From NCBI GenBank assembly GCA_963705885.1, contig OY970120.1:1240001-1304000 (forward strand): a stretch of DNA of 64,000 bases. The letters are read 5' to 3'. The notes under the pieces were generated by a model, which saw only the letters and a list, made by a program, of their open reading frames with translations, had not been told where the DNA came from and searched no databases. This DNA is from MFD01275-c22 sp963705885 (GTDB taxonomy: Bacteria > Actinomycetota > Actinomycetes > JACCUZ01). Position numbers and translations under genes: made by a program. Shown one piece after another: positions 8,271-16,759 of the stretch; position 1 is the stretch's first letter, and each line of letters begins with the position of its first letter.

Positions 8271-8764
8271 CCGTCGCCGCCCCTGCACCCGAGCGGGCGC
8301 GCGCCGCCGCCGCTGCCGTGCTCGACCCCGAGGTCCCGGTCCTCACGATCGAGGACCTCGGCGTGCTGCGCGACGTCGAGGTGGACGGCGACACCGTCAC
8401 GGTGACGGTGACGCCGACCTACTCCGGGTGCCCCGCCATGGAGGTCATCGAGCGCGACGTCGAGACGGCCGTGCGGGGCGCCGGCTTCGAGCAGGTGGTG
8501 GTGCGCCGCGTCCTCTCCCCGGCGTGGACGACCGACTGGATGAGCGACGAAGGGCGCCGCAAGCTCGAGGACTACGGCGTCGCACCGCCCTCGGCGCGGG
8601 CCGCCCACGGGTCGGGGCCGGTGCCGGTCGCCCTCTCGGTGCGCTGCCCGCAGTGCGCCAGCCCCGACACCCACGAGCTGAGCCGGTTCGGCTCGACCGC
8701 CTGCAAGTCCCTGTGGCGGTGCAACACGTGCCGGGAGCCCTTCGACCACTTCAAGGCGATCTGA
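8267..8764 (+). CDS. paaD: 1,2-phenylacetate-CoA ligase-cluster protein PaaD (MIP18/DUF59)
   Basis: A 165-residue PaaD protein. The first 100 residues are a MIP18/DUF59 domain (DPEVPVLTIEDLGVLRDV, then PTYSGCPAMEVIERDVE with the conserved Cys). The C-terminus carries a zinc-ribbon with CPQCASPDTHE and CNTCREPFDHFKAI. PaaD is thought to help mature the iron centres of the epoxidase complex. The GTG at 8267 overlaps the stop of paaC (GTGA), so its translation would be affected by the upstream frameshift if coupling is strong. Confidence 0.93.
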   Translation: MTVAAPAPERARAAAAAVLDPEVPVLTIEDLGVLRDVEVDGDTVTVTVTPTYSGCPAMEVIERDVETAVRGAGFEQVVVRRVLSPAWTTDWMSDEGRRKLEDYGVAPPSARAAHGSGPVPVALSVRCPQCASPDTHELSRFGSTACKSLWRCNTCREPFDHFKAI

Positions 8765-8768
8765 GTCG

Positions 8769-9878
8769 ATGACCACCGACACCGCCGTGGCCCCCGCCGG
8801 CCGCCGGCACGGCACGTTCCACCCGCTGCGCGTCTCGGCCGTCGAGCGGCTGACCGACGACGCGGTCGCGATCACCTTCGAGGTGCCAGACGACCTGCGT
8901 GACGCCTACGCCTTCGTGGCCGGCCAGCACCTCACGGTGCGCACGGTCGTCGACGGCGAGGAGGTGCGCCGCAACTACTCGATCTGCGCGCCGGCGACGA
9001 GCGGGCGGCTGCGCATCGGCGTGAAGCGGCTCGCGGGCGGCGTCTTCTCCGGCCACGCGACGAGCGCGCTGCGCGTCGGCGACATGGTCGACGTCATGAC
9101 CCCGACCGGCCGCTTCTTCACCGCGCTCGACCCGGCCAACGCCAAGCACTACTGCGCCCTCGCCGCCGGCAGCGGCATCACGCCGGTGCTCTCGATCGTG
9201 TCGACGGTCCTCGAGGTCGAGCCGCGCAGCACCGTCACCCTCGTCTACGGCAACCGGACCACGGCGTCGGTGATGTTCCTCGAGGAGCTCGCCGACCTCA
9301 AGGACCGTCACCCCACGCGCTTCCGACTGGTCAACGTGCTCTCCCGCGAGCCGCAGGAGGTCGAGCTCTTCTCCGGGCGCATCGACGCCGACAAGGTGCG
9401 CGCACTGCTCGCGACGCTGCTGCCCCCCGGCACCGTCGACGAGTGGTTCCTCTGCGGCCCGTTCGCGATGGTCGAGCAGGCCAGGCCGGTGCTCCTCGAG
9501 AGCGGCGTCGACCCCCGCAACGTGCACACCGAGCTGTTCCACGTCGAGGGCGAGGCCCCGCGCGAGGTCACCGTCGTCGACGACGAGCGCGCCGAGGGCA
9601 GCAGCACCGTCACGGTGACCCTCGACGGCCGCGCCTCGACGCTGCAGGTGCCGCGGACGGGGGTCCGGGTGCTCGACGCGGTGCTGGGTGTCCGCGCCGA
9701 CGCGCCCTACGCGTGCAAGGGCGGCGTCTGCGGGACGTGCCGGGCCAAGCTGGTCTCCGGCGACGTCGTGATGGAGCGCAACTACGCGCTCGAGCCCGAC
9801 GAGGTCGAGGCGGGCTTCGTGCTGGCCTGCCAGTCGCACCCGGTCACCGACGAGGTCGTGCTCGACTTCGACGCCTGA
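8769..9878 (+). CDS. paaE: 1,2-phenylacetyl-CoA epoxidase reductase subunit PaaE
   Basis: A 369-residue reductase of the ferredoxin-NADP reductase type. The FAD-binding motif RRNYSICAP, the NAD(P) motif AAGSGITPVLS and the CGPFAMVEQ segment occur in order, and the C-terminal 2Fe-2S ferredoxin domain has its cysteine set in CKGGVCGTCRAKL plus LACQSHP. PaaE passes electrons from NADPH to the PaaAC di-iron centre. It begins 4 bp after paaD and ends the operon. Its last 35 bp overlap the 3' end of the convergent methyltransferase gene. Confidence 0.95.
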   Translation: MTTDTAVAPAGRRHGTFHPLRVSAVERLTDDAVAITFEVPDDLRDAYAFVAGQHLTVRTVVDGEEVRRNYSICAPATSGRLRIGVKRLAGGVFSGHATSALRVGDMVDVMTPTGRFFTALDPANAKHYCALAAGSGITPVLSIVSTVLEVEPRSTVTLVYGNRTTASVMFLEELADLKDRHPTRFRLVNVLSREPQEVELFSGRIDADKVRALLATLLPPGTVDEWFLCGPFAMVEQARPVLLESGVDPRNVHTELFHVEGEAPREVTVVDDERAEGSSTVTVTLDGRASTLQVPRTGVRVLDAVLGVRADAPYACKGGVCGTCRAKLVSGDVVMERNYALEPDEVEAGFVLACQSHPVTDEVVLDFDA

Positions 9879-10701
9879 CGGGCGCCGGGTCCTCCGGCCG
9901 GCTGCCGACGAGCAGCGACCGGCGCAGCAGCCCCTCGCGGAGAGCCACGACCATGGCGCGCTGGTCGGTCAGCCGCTGGTCGAAGGTCGCCGGGTCGGGC
10001 GCGCGCAGCTGCTCGAGATGTCGCTCGTTCTCGACGACCAGCGCCTCCGAGGTGCGCAGGTACTCATCGGTGGCGTCGGTCTCCGACACGTCGACGAACC
10101 CGGCCCGGCGGAGCAGCTCGTCCTGCGGGCGCGTCGAGGCGACGGCGCGCGGCCCGTCACGGACGGCCCGTCGATGCCGGGCGGCGGGCAGGTCCGGTGC
10201 GACGGTGATGGTGAAGTACGCGATCCGGCCACTCGGCCGCAGAAGGCGTCGGCAGGCTCTCAGCACGGAGAGCTTGGCCGTCAGTCAACACAGGACGTCG
10301 GTGTGCACGATCGCGTCGAAGCACTCCGGCCGGAACGGGAGGTGCCGGGCGCTGGACACGAGCGCGGACGTCCGCCCCGCCAGCCCGTCGGCCGCGGCCC
10401 GGTCGAGGGCACGGCGCATCCCGGGCATCGGCAGGTCGGTCACCACCACCGAGCAGCCGGTGGTGCCGGCCAGATAGACCCCCGGCCAGCCGCAGCCGGA
10501 TCCGACGTCGAGCAGCTGCCGGTCCGGACCCAGGCGCAGTGCCTCGCCGAGCAGGTCCGCCTGGGCCCGCGTCGTGTAGCCGTTGGCGCCGTAGTCGGAG
10601 CCGAACACCGCGCGCTCGACGGCCAGGGCGGCGGGAACCGTCGCACCGCCGTAGCGCTGCGCGAACCGCTCGCGTGCCGCGGCCTCGTCCCGCACGACCA
10701 T
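9844..10701 (-). CDS. SAM-dependent methyltransferase with in-frame TGA; selenocysteine candidate
   Basis: Read through one TGA codon (10287-10285), this is a 285-residue class I methyltransferase in a single frame. Before the TGA lie motif I (LLDVGSGCGWPGVYLAG), strand 2 (VVVTDLPMPGM) and strand 4 (FDAIVHTDVLC). After it come the strand-5 helix and loop (LRACRRLLRPSGRIAYFTI) and a late strand (LRRAGFVDVSET). No frame change is needed, so only this codon breaks the gene. The TGA follows a Cys codon directly; my recollection is that relatives often have Cys-Cys-Leu here, so TGA would replace a Cys, the usual pattern for selenocysteine. A hairpin resembling a bacterial SECIS follows. A GAGGGGG-like ribosome binding site precedes the ATG at 10701. 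Alternatives: nonsense mutation or sequencing error. Confidence 0.7.
10256..10273 (-). other. bSECIS-like stem-loop after the in-frame TGA
   Basis: On the coding (minus) strand the segment GCTCTC-CGTGCT-GAGAGC forms a perfect 6-bp stem with a 6-nt loop. The loop begins 18 nt after the TGA and its second base is G. These fit the published description of bacterial SECIS elements (small loop, G in the first two loop positions, roughly 16-37 nt from the UGA to the loop). Completing the stem uses an AGA arginine codon, which is rare in this GC-rich window. Chance hairpins are common in GC-rich DNA, so this is suggestive only. Confidence 0.45.
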
Positions 10702-10749
10702 CCGGGCCCCACCCCCTCGGCCGGAGGGTAGCGCCGGTGCGCCGCGCTG

Positions 10750-11721
10750 TCAGGCGTGCTCGGCGGGCACCGAGCCCAGCCGGCCCGCCTGGAAGTCCTC
10801 GAACGCCTGGCGCAGCTCGGCCTCGGTGTTCATGACGAACGGGCCGTACCACGCGACCGTCTCGCGGATCGGCTGACCGCCCAGCACGAGCAGGTCGAGC
10901 TCGGGCGTGCGCGAGTCAGGGGCGTCGTCGCCCTGCACGGAGACGAGGTCGCCTGCGCCGAGCACCGCGAGCTGCCCGGCGCGGATCGGCCGGCGCTCGG
11001 ACCCGACGCTCCCCGACCCGCCGAGGGCGTAGACGAGCGCGTTGAAGTCCGGGCGCCACGGCAGCGTCGCCCGGGCGCCGGCCGACACCGTGAGGTGGGC
11101 CAGCGTGATCGGCGTGTACGTCGACCCGGGGCCCGACACGTCGACCCCCGGCAGGGAGCCCGCGATGAGCCGCACGAGGGCACCGCCGTCGTGGGACGAG
11201 AGCAGGCCGACCTTCTCGCCGCGGATGTCCTGGTAGCGCGGGGGCGACCACTTGGCCGCCGCGGGCAGGTTCACCCAGAGCTGGAAGCCGTGGAAGAGCC
11301 CGCCGCTCACGACGAGGTGCTCCGGGGGAGTCTCGATGTGCAGGATGCCCGCGCCGGCGGTCATCCACTGGGTGTCGCCGTTGGTGATGAGCCCGCCGCC
11401 GCCGTTGGAGTCCTGGTGGGCCATCTCGCCGTCGATCATGTAGGTGACGGTCTCGAAGCCGCGGTGCGGGTGCCAGGCGGTGCCCTTGGGCTCGCCGGGC
11501 GCGTACTCCACCTCGCCCATCTGGTCGAGGTGGATGAACGGGTCGAGCAGCCGCTGGTCCACCCCCGCGAAGGCGCGGTGCACCGGGAAGCCCTCGCCCT
11601 CGAAGCCGCGCGGGGCGGTGGTCACCGAGTGCACCGCGCGCTCGACCTGGCCGGCGCCCGCGGCACCGGGCTCGGGGAGGCGGGGCAGGGCCAGCATGTC
11701 GTCCACGGTCACGGCGGGCAT
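10750..11721 (-). CDS. pirin family protein
   Basis: A 323-residue bicupin of the pirin family. The N-terminal cupin holds the metal site: HPHRGFETVTYMIDGEMAHQD gives the two His and one Glu region, followed by GDTQWMTAGAGILHIE with the last His. The C-terminal pirin_C half (LAHLTVSAGARATLPWRPDFNALVYALGG) is complete. Bacterial pirins act variously as quercetinases or as metabolic regulators, so no substrate can be named. The ATG at 11721 is followed by PAVTVDDMLALP; upstream codons in the same frame lack homology. It is divergent from the nucleotidyltransferase gene at 11779. Confidence 0.9.
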   Translation of the reverse strand: MPAVTVDDMLALPRLPEPGAAGAGQVERAVHSVTTAPRGFEGEGFPVHRAFAGVDQRLLDPFIHLDQMGEVEYAPGEPKGTAWHPHRGFETVTYMIDGEMAHQDSNGGGGLITNGDTQWMTAGAGILHIETPPEHLVVSGGLFHGFQLWVNLPAAAKWSPPRYQDIRGEKVGLLSSHDGGALVRLIAGSLPGVDVSGPGSTYTPITLAHLTVSAGARATLPWRPDFNALVYALGGSGSVGSERRPIRAGQLAVLGAGDLVSVQGDDAPDSRTPELDLLVLGGQPIRETVAWYGPFVMNTEAELRQAFEDFQAGRLGSVPAEHA

Positions 11722-11778
11722 GTGGACCCGAACGCCCCTGCCCGGCGGACGATTCCCGGGGCGTGAGAGCGTGCGCGG

Positions 11779-12585
11779 ATGCCGCAGGACCTCGCCGGGG
11801 TGGTGCTGGCCGCGGGAGCCGGCACCCGGCTGCGGCCGCTCACGGACGTACGCCCCAAGCCGCTGTGCACGGTCGACCGCAGGCCCCTGCTCGACTGGGC
11901 GCTGGACCGGGTCACGCCGCACGCGGGCGAGGTCGCGGTCAACGTGCACCACCACCCGGGGCAGCTGCTGGCGGCGCTGGCCGACCGACGGGTCCACGCC
12001 TCCCACGAGGAGGCCGGGGCCCTCGGCACGGCCGGCGCCCTCGGACGGCTGCGCGGCTGGCTCGACGGCCGGGCCGTCCTGCTCACGAACGCCGACGCCT
12101 GGTACCCCGCCGGCGCGGGAGAGGTCGTCGCGGACCTGGTGGCCGGCTGGGACGGGGAGCGGCCGCGGCTGCTGTGCGTCGCCGACCCGCACGCCGAGCT
12201 CGACGGGCTCCGCTACGTCGGCACCGCGCTGCTGCCGTGGTGGTCGGTGCGCGACCTCGCGCCCGAGCCCGCGGGCCTCTACGAGGTGTCGTGGGCCGCG
12301 CTGCACGCCCGGGGCCGGCTCGACCTGGTGACGACCGACCTCGACGCCGTCGACTGCGGCACCCCGCGCGACTACCTCGACGCGAACCTTGCCGCGTCCG
12401 GCGGCCGGCCGGTGGTCGAGGACGGCGCCCACGTGGCCGGCGAGGTCGTCCGCTCGGTCGTCTGGGCCGGGGAGACGGTCCGGTCGGGCGAGCGGCTGGT
12501 CGACGCCGTGCGCGCCGCGGGCGTCACGCTGCACCCCTGTGCCGACGACCCCGGCGCCCGCCACAAGGACACCGTCGGTGAATGA
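11779..12585 (+). CDS. NDP-sugar pyrophosphorylase (nucleotidyltransferase)
   Basis: A 268-residue sugar-1-phosphate nucleotidyltransferase. The signature GVVLAAGAGTRLRPLTDVRPKP, with the activating Gly-rich loop and catalytic Arg/Lys, is at residues 7-28, and the metal-binding Asp is in LLTNADAWYP. The segment HEEAGALGTAGAL is typical of mannose-1-phosphate guanylyltransferase or glucose-1-phosphate transferase relatives. A short C-terminal hexapeptide-like tail (VEDGAHVAGEVVRSVVWAGETV) follows. The nucleotide and sugar cannot be told apart from sequence. The start is a good ATG after GCGTGAGAGCGTGCGCGG; it is divergent from pirin. Confidence 0.85.
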   Translation: MPQDLAGVVLAAGAGTRLRPLTDVRPKPLCTVDRRPLLDWALDRVTPHAGEVAVNVHHHPGQLLAALADRRVHASHEEAGALGTAGALGRLRGWLDGRAVLLTNADAWYPAGAGEVVADLVAGWDGERPRLLCVADPHAELDGLRYVGTALLPWWSVRDLAPEPAGLYEVSWAALHARGRLDLVTTDLDAVDCGTPRDYLDANLAASGGRPVVEDGAHVAGEVVRSVVWAGETVRSGERLVDAVRAAGVTLHPCADDPGARHKDTVGE

Positions 12586-12655
12586 CAGCGATGTGATTCC
12601 CCCGTACGATGACCGCGATCAGGTGACCGCACCACCGTCAGCAACGAGGAGCGTT

Positions 12656-12961
12656 ATGGGGACGACGGACGCCGCCGACGCCTTCCGGCCCACCGAGGCC
12701 GGAGCGGGGTCGCAGCTCTCCGCGCGTGACCAGGAGATCCTCGGTTTCGAGCGCCAGTGGTGGAAGTACGCCGGTGCCAAGGAGCAGGCGATCCGCGAGC
12801 TGTTCGACATGTCGGCCACCCGCTACTACCAGGTGCTCAACGCCCTGATCGACAGCCCGGAGGCCCTGGCCACCGACCCGATGCTCGTCAAGCGCCTGCG
12901 CCGGCTGCGCTCGGCGCGTCAGCGCGCCCGCTCGGCGCGCCGGCTCGGCATCGAGGTCTGA
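12656..12961 (+). CDS. DUF3263 protein (small helical, putative DNA-binding)
   Basis: A 101-residue DUF3263 protein. The core SARDQEILGFERQWWKYAGAK followed by EQAIRELFDMSATRYYQVLN reads as a helix-turn-helix, and an Arg-rich tail (RRLRSARQRARSARR) follows. It resembles Mycobacterium tuberculosis Rv0430. The ATG is preceded by AACGAGGAGCG and a -10 box TACGAT at 12605-12610. As in mycobacteria, the next gene codes for a membrane protein with a LytR C-terminal domain (Rv0431/VirR type), suggesting a conserved functional pair. Confidence 0.85.
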   Translation: MGTTDAADAFRPTEAGAGSQLSARDQEILGFERQWWKYAGAKEQAIRELFDMSATRYYQVLNALIDSPEALATDPMLVKRLRRLRSARQRARSARRLGIEV

Positions 12962-13006
12962 GGCCTGCGGCTCCCTCACGGGAGTCGGTTACCCTCGACC
13001 ACCGTC

Positions 13007-13600
13007 ATGAGCACGCCCAGACCTCGACGGCAGCGCCCCGCGGCCACGCCCCCGCCGCGCCAGCGCGCCGGAGCCCACCGCGGCGGCAGCGGAGTCCTCG
13101 CGGCCCTGCTGCCCTCCGTCCTCGCCGTCGCCGCGGTCGCCTCGCTCGTCACCGCCCTCGCGGTCTGGCAGGGCGAGACCCCCGACCAGCCCCGGGCCGC
13201 CGCGTCGACGACCCGGCAGGAGGGGACGCGACCGGCACGCGCCACCTCCTCGGCACCGGCGACGCGCGAGGCCCCGTCGCCGACACCGACCCCGTCGGCC
13301 ACCAAGACCCGCCGGCCCGTGGCCCGGGACATGGAGGTCGTGGTGCTCAACCAGACCAGCCGCGGGGGCCTCGCCGGGACGGTCGCCGACGAGCTGCGGT
13401 CCTCGGGCTGGCAGGTGCCCGCGGTCGGCAACTTCCGCGGCGTCGTGCCGGCCACCACGGTCTACTACCCCGACGGGGCCGAGGCGGACGCCCTGGCGGT
13501 CGCGCGGGACCTGCCGACCCAGCCGCGGGTGCGGCCACGGTTCGGCAACCTCTCGACGACCCGGCTCACCGTCGTCGTCACCGACTCCTACCCGGCCTGA
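13007..13600 (+). CDS. membrane-anchored LytR_C domain protein (VirR/Rv0431-like)
   Basis: A 197-residue protein with a basic, Pro-rich cytoplasmic head, one membrane helix (VLAALLPSVLAVAAVASLVTALAV, residues about 30-53), a Thr/Ser/Pro-rich linker and a C-terminal LytR_C domain (MEVVVLNQTSRGGLAGTVADELRSSGW). In M. tuberculosis the homologous neighbour of DUF3263, VirR, influences envelope structure and vesicle release. A TACCCT -10 box at 12990-12995 lies 11 nt before the ATG, so any leader is very short. The stop is 1 bp from the otsB start. Confidence 0.82.
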   Translation: MSTPRPRRQRPAATPPPRQRAGAHRGGSGVLAALLPSVLAVAAVASLVTALAVWQGETPDQPRAAASTTRQEGTRPARATSSAPATREAPSPTPTPSATKTRRPVARDMEVVVLNQTSRGGLAGTVADELRSSGWQVPAVGNFRGVVPATTVYYPDGAEADALAVARDLPTQPRVRPRFGNLSTTRLTVVVTDSYPA

Positions 13601-13601
13601 C

Positions 13602-14423
13602 ATGGGGCTGCCCGAGGCCTCGACCCAGGCCGGCCGCGACGGTCTCGCCGCGCTGCTCGCCGACCCCACGCACGCCCTGGTCGGGCTGGACTTCGACGGC
13701 ACGCTCTCGCCGATCGTTCCCGACCCGGAGCAGGCCCGCGCCCACCCCGACATCCCCCCGGTGCTCGAGCGCCTCGCCGGGCTCGGGGCACGGCTGGCGG
13801 TCGTCACCGGGCGGCCCGCCGAGACGGCCGTGGAGTACGGGCGCCTGGCCGGCGTCCCCGGGCTGGTCGTGCTCGGCCACTACGGGCTCGAGCGCTGGGA
13901 GGGCGGCCGCCTCAGCGCCCCCGAGTCCGTCGCCGGGGTCGAGGCGGCGCGGCGGCAGCTGCCCGGACTGCTCGCGGAGGCCGGGGCCCCGGAGGGCACC
14001 TACGTCGAGGACAAGGGCCGCGCGGTCGCCGTGCACACCCGCCGGACCCCGGACCCGCAGGGCACGTTCGACCTGCTGCGCGGCCCGCTCGACGTGCTCG
14101 CCGACGAGACGGGTCTCGTCGTCGAGCCGGGCCGGATGGTGCTCGAGCTGCGGCCGGCCGGCGGTGACAAGGGCGACGCGGTCCGCGCGCTGGTCGACGA
14201 GCTGCGGCCGTCGGCCGTCCTGTTCGTCGGGGACGACCTGGGCGACCTGGCGGCCTTCGCCGAGGTCCAGCGCCAGCGCGACGCGGGGACGCCGGGGCTG
14301 CTCGTGTGCAGCGGGTCCACCGAGGTCACCGCCCTGGCCGAGCGGGCCGACCTGGTCGTGGACGGTCCGCGGGGGGTGGCCGAGCTCCTCGCGGCGATCG
14401 CGGAGGCGATCTCAGCGGCGTGA
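13602..14423 (+). CDS. otsB: trehalose-6-phosphate phosphatase OtsB
   Basis: A 273-residue HAD-superfamily phosphatase. Motif I LVGLDFDGTLSPI (nucleophile Asp and acid/base Asp), motif II VVTGRP, and motif III/IV with KGDAVRAL and FVGDDLGDLAAF are all present in order with OtsB spacing. It removes phosphate from trehalose-6-phosphate; the synthase OtsA is encoded 2.4 kb downstream on the other strand. The ATG begins 1 bp after the preceding stop, so it is probably expressed with the LytR_C gene. The 3' end overlaps the convergent AAA ATPase gene by 12 bp. Confidence 0.93.
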   Translation: MGLPEASTQAGRDGLAALLADPTHALVGLDFDGTLSPIVPDPEQARAHPDIPPVLERLAGLGARLAVVTGRPAETAVEYGRLAGVPGLVVLGHYGLERWEGGRLSAPESVAGVEAARRQLPGLLAEAGAPEGTYVEDKGRAVAVHTRRTPDPQGTFDLLRGPLDVLADETGLVVEPGRMVLELRPAGGDKGDAVRALVDELRPSAVLFVGDDLGDLAAFAEVQRQRDAGTPGLLVCSGSTEVTALAERADLVVDGPRGVAELLAAIAEAISAA

Positions 14424-16658
14424 GGCCGCGAACTGCTCCAGGGCCGCGAGCTGCTCGGGGCGCAGCGACGGCCTGACCGCCGCGCGCGCCGTCCGTACGT
14501 GCTCCGAGGTCACCACCGGCGCGGCCATCGACTCGCGCATCGCGGCCAGCGCCGCCTCGCGCACCAGCCCCGCGCAGTCGGCGGCCGAGAAGCCCTCGCA
14601 CTCCGCGGCCAGCGCCACGAGGTCGATGTCGGGCGCCAGCGGGGTGCGGCGGGCGGCGGCGACGAGGATCTCGGCGCGGGCGGCCGCGTCGGGCGGGCCC
14701 ACGTGCACGAGGCGGTCCAGCCGACCCGGGCGGAGCAGGGCGGGGTCGACCATGTCCGGCCGGTTGGTCGCCGCCACCACGCACACGTCGCGCAGCCCCT
14801 CGACGCCGTCCAGCTCGGTGAGCACCGCGGCCACCACGCGGTCGGTGACGCCGCCGTCGGTCGACCCGCCGCGCGTCGGGAGCAGGGCGTCGACCTCGTC
14901 GAGGAAGACGATGGCCGGCGCGGCGTGCCGGGCCCGGCGGAACAGCTCGCGGACCCCTCGCTCGGACTCGCCCACCCACTTGGTGAGCAGCTCGGCGCCC
15001 TTGACCGAGAGCACGTTGGCCCGGCCGGTGCCGGCCAGCGCGCGGACGAGGTAGGTCTTGCCGCACCCCGGTGGCCCGTAGAGCAGCACGCCGCGCGGCG
15101 CCTGCACGCCGAGCCGGTCGAACGTGTCGGGGTAGGTCAGCGGCCAGACGACCGCCTCGGTCAGCGCCTGCTTGGCCTCGGCCATGTCGCCGACGTCGTC
15201 GAGGGTCAGGTCGGGCACCTCGAGCGCCCCGCCCTGCATGGCGGTCGGCCGGACCACGCCGAGGGCGTCGTCGAAGTCGGCCGCCGTGACGGTCGGCGCC
15301 CCGCCACCCGGCTCGGCGCGGTGGCGGTGGGCGGCCCGCACCGCCGCCTCGCGGCAGAGGCTGACCAGGTCGGAGAGCACGAAGCCCGGCGCGCGCCCGG
15401 CCACCGCGTCGAGGTCGACCTCGTGCAGCGGCGTGGCGTGGGTGAGCGCCTCGAGCATCCGGCGACGCTGCTCGCGCGTCGGCAGCGGCACGACGATCTC
15501 GCGCTCCAGCAGGCCGGGGTCTCGCAGCCGCGGCGAGACGGCCTCGGGGTCGGCCGTCGTGCAGACGACGGCGACCCGCTCGGTCGCCAGCAGCCGGCGG
15601 ACGGTGTCGAGCAGCGCCTCGGCCAGCGGGGCCTGGTTCGCGTGGTCGCGGGGGGCCAGCGCCTCGACGTCGCGGACGAGCAGCACGCACGGCGCCTCCG
15701 CCGTGGCCGCGTCGGCGGCCTCGGCGAGCTCGCGCGCCGCGCTCGTGGGGTCCAGCGACGCCAGCCGCAGCCCTCCGACGCGGCGGACCCGGGCGCCCAC
15801 CGCGCCCGCGACCGACTCGACGAGCGTCGACTTGCCGCAGCCCGCCGGCCCCCCGACCAGCACGCCGAGGTGGGGCCGCGCCCCGAGCTGGCGCAGGAGT
15901 GCCCGGCCATGGAAGCCGAGGTCCAGCCACTCCCGCAGGTCGGTCGCGGCCTCCTCCAGCCCCGGCAGGGCCGCGGTCGTCGTGGGAGCCGGCTCACCAG
16001 GCGCTGCGGCGGCGGGGGCGGGGGCGGGCGCGAGCGCGGTGAGGATGGTCGACCCCGCCTCGCCGGAGGTCGTCGCGCCGTCGGCCCACCCGACGACCGA
16101 CCCCATCGTCACGATCGACGGCTCCTCGGGCCGGGCGCCCGCGACCAGCAGCAGCACGGTGCGCCAGTCGTCGGCGCCGGTCAGCGCCGCCAGTCGGCGT
16201 CGCGCCTCGTCCCGCGCCGCCGGGTCGCTGCCCTCGGGCAGCACGAAGTCCTGCGGCAGCAGCGACACCTCGTCGCCGCGGGTGACGACCTTGCCGAGCA
16301 GCGCCAGCCGGAGCACCTCGGGCGGGACGGCGCGGGTCAGCTCGGCCGGCCCGGTCAGCAGCAGGGTGGCCGTCGGCTGCTCCACCGCGCGGCGGGTCTC
16401 GACGTCACCGCCCTCCGGCCGGCCGAGGTTGCGCAGGGTCAGCTCGTCGCACAGCAGCACGCGGCTGTCGGTGCCGGGAGGGGCGGTCGCCACCAGCGCG
16501 CCGGTGACACGGCGGCCCTCCAGCCGCAGGGGGTCCCACGGCCGCAGCCCGAGCAGCCCCATCGTCCCCGCCGCCAGGCGCACCACACCGCGGCGCGCGT
16601 CGAGCGGGGCGGGCCACTCGACGGCACGCAGCCGGAAGCCCTCGGGCGGCGCGGGCAC
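14412..16658 (-). CDS. Cdc48-like double AAA+ ATPase
   Basis: A 748-residue protein with the Cdc48/p97 layout: an N-terminal double-psi-barrel-like region (residues 1-200), a Pro/Ala/Thr linker, then two AAA modules. D1 has a clean Walker A (GGPAGCGKSTLV), but its Walker B reads CVLLVRDVEAL, with Arg-Asp where Asp-Glu is expected, so D1 probably binds but may not hydrolyse ATP. D2 is canonical: YGPPGCGKTYLVRAL, IVFLDEVDALLPTR, ATNRPDMVDPALLRPGRLD. Such proteins unfold or extract substrates; actinobacterial ones are little studied. It starts 148 bp downstream of the otsA stop, separated from it by a hairpin. Confidence 0.9.
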   Translation of the reverse strand: MPAPPEGFRLRAVEWPAPLDARRGVVRLAAGTMGLLGLRPWDPLRLEGRRVTGALVATAPPGTDSRVLLCDELTLRNLGRPEGGDVETRRAVEQPTATLLLTGPAELTRAVPPEVLRLALLGKVVTRGDEVSLLPQDFVLPEGSDPAARDEARRRLAALTGADDWRTVLLLVAGARPEEPSIVTMGSVVGWADGATTSGEAGSTILTALAPAPAPAAAAPGEPAPTTTAALPGLEEAATDLREWLDLGFHGRALLRQLGARPHLGVLVGGPAGCGKSTLVESVAGAVGARVRRVGGLRLASLDPTSAARELAEAADAATAEAPCVLLVRDVEALAPRDHANQAPLAEALLDTVRRLLATERVAVVCTTADPEAVSPRLRDPGLLEREIVVPLPTREQRRRMLEALTHATPLHEVDLDAVAGRAPGFVLSDLVSLCREAAVRAAHRHRAEPGGGAPTVTAADFDDALGVVRPTAMQGGALEVPDLTLDDVGDMAEAKQALTEAVVWPLTYPDTFDRLGVQAPRGVLLYGPPGCGKTYLVRALAGTGRANVLSVKGAELLTKWVGESERGVRELFRRARHAAPAIVFLDEVDALLPTRGGSTDGGVTDRVVAAVLTELDGVEGLRDVCVVAATNRPDMVDPALLRPGRLDRLVHVGPPDAAARAEILVAAARRTPLAPDIDLVALAAECEGFSAADCAGLVREAALAAMRESMAAPVVTSEHVRTARAAVRPSLRPEQLAALEQFAASRR

Positions 16659-16705
16659 CGCTCGACCCTACTGACCAGGGCCGCCCGGCTGAGCAGGGAC
16701 GCGCA

Positions 16706-16759
16706 GAGTGGTGGGTCCGGCAGCCGGTGGCGCCCTCGGGGGCTGCCGACCCACCACTC
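16706..16759. terminator. long inverted repeat downstream of otsA
   Basis: The left arm GAGTGGTGGGTCCGGCAGCC (16706-16725) and the right arm at 16741-16759 are complementary over 19 pairs with a single bulged C, enclosing a 15-nt loop. It sits between the otsA stop and the AAA ATPase start, both on the minus strand, where it could terminate otsA transcripts. No U-run follows, so it may instead be a repeat element. Confidence 0.5.

Noticed and set aside
10285..10287. TGA read as tryptophan (alternative genetic code)
   Set aside because: TGA is used as the normal stop by nearly every gene in the window, including in the 4-bp overlaps.
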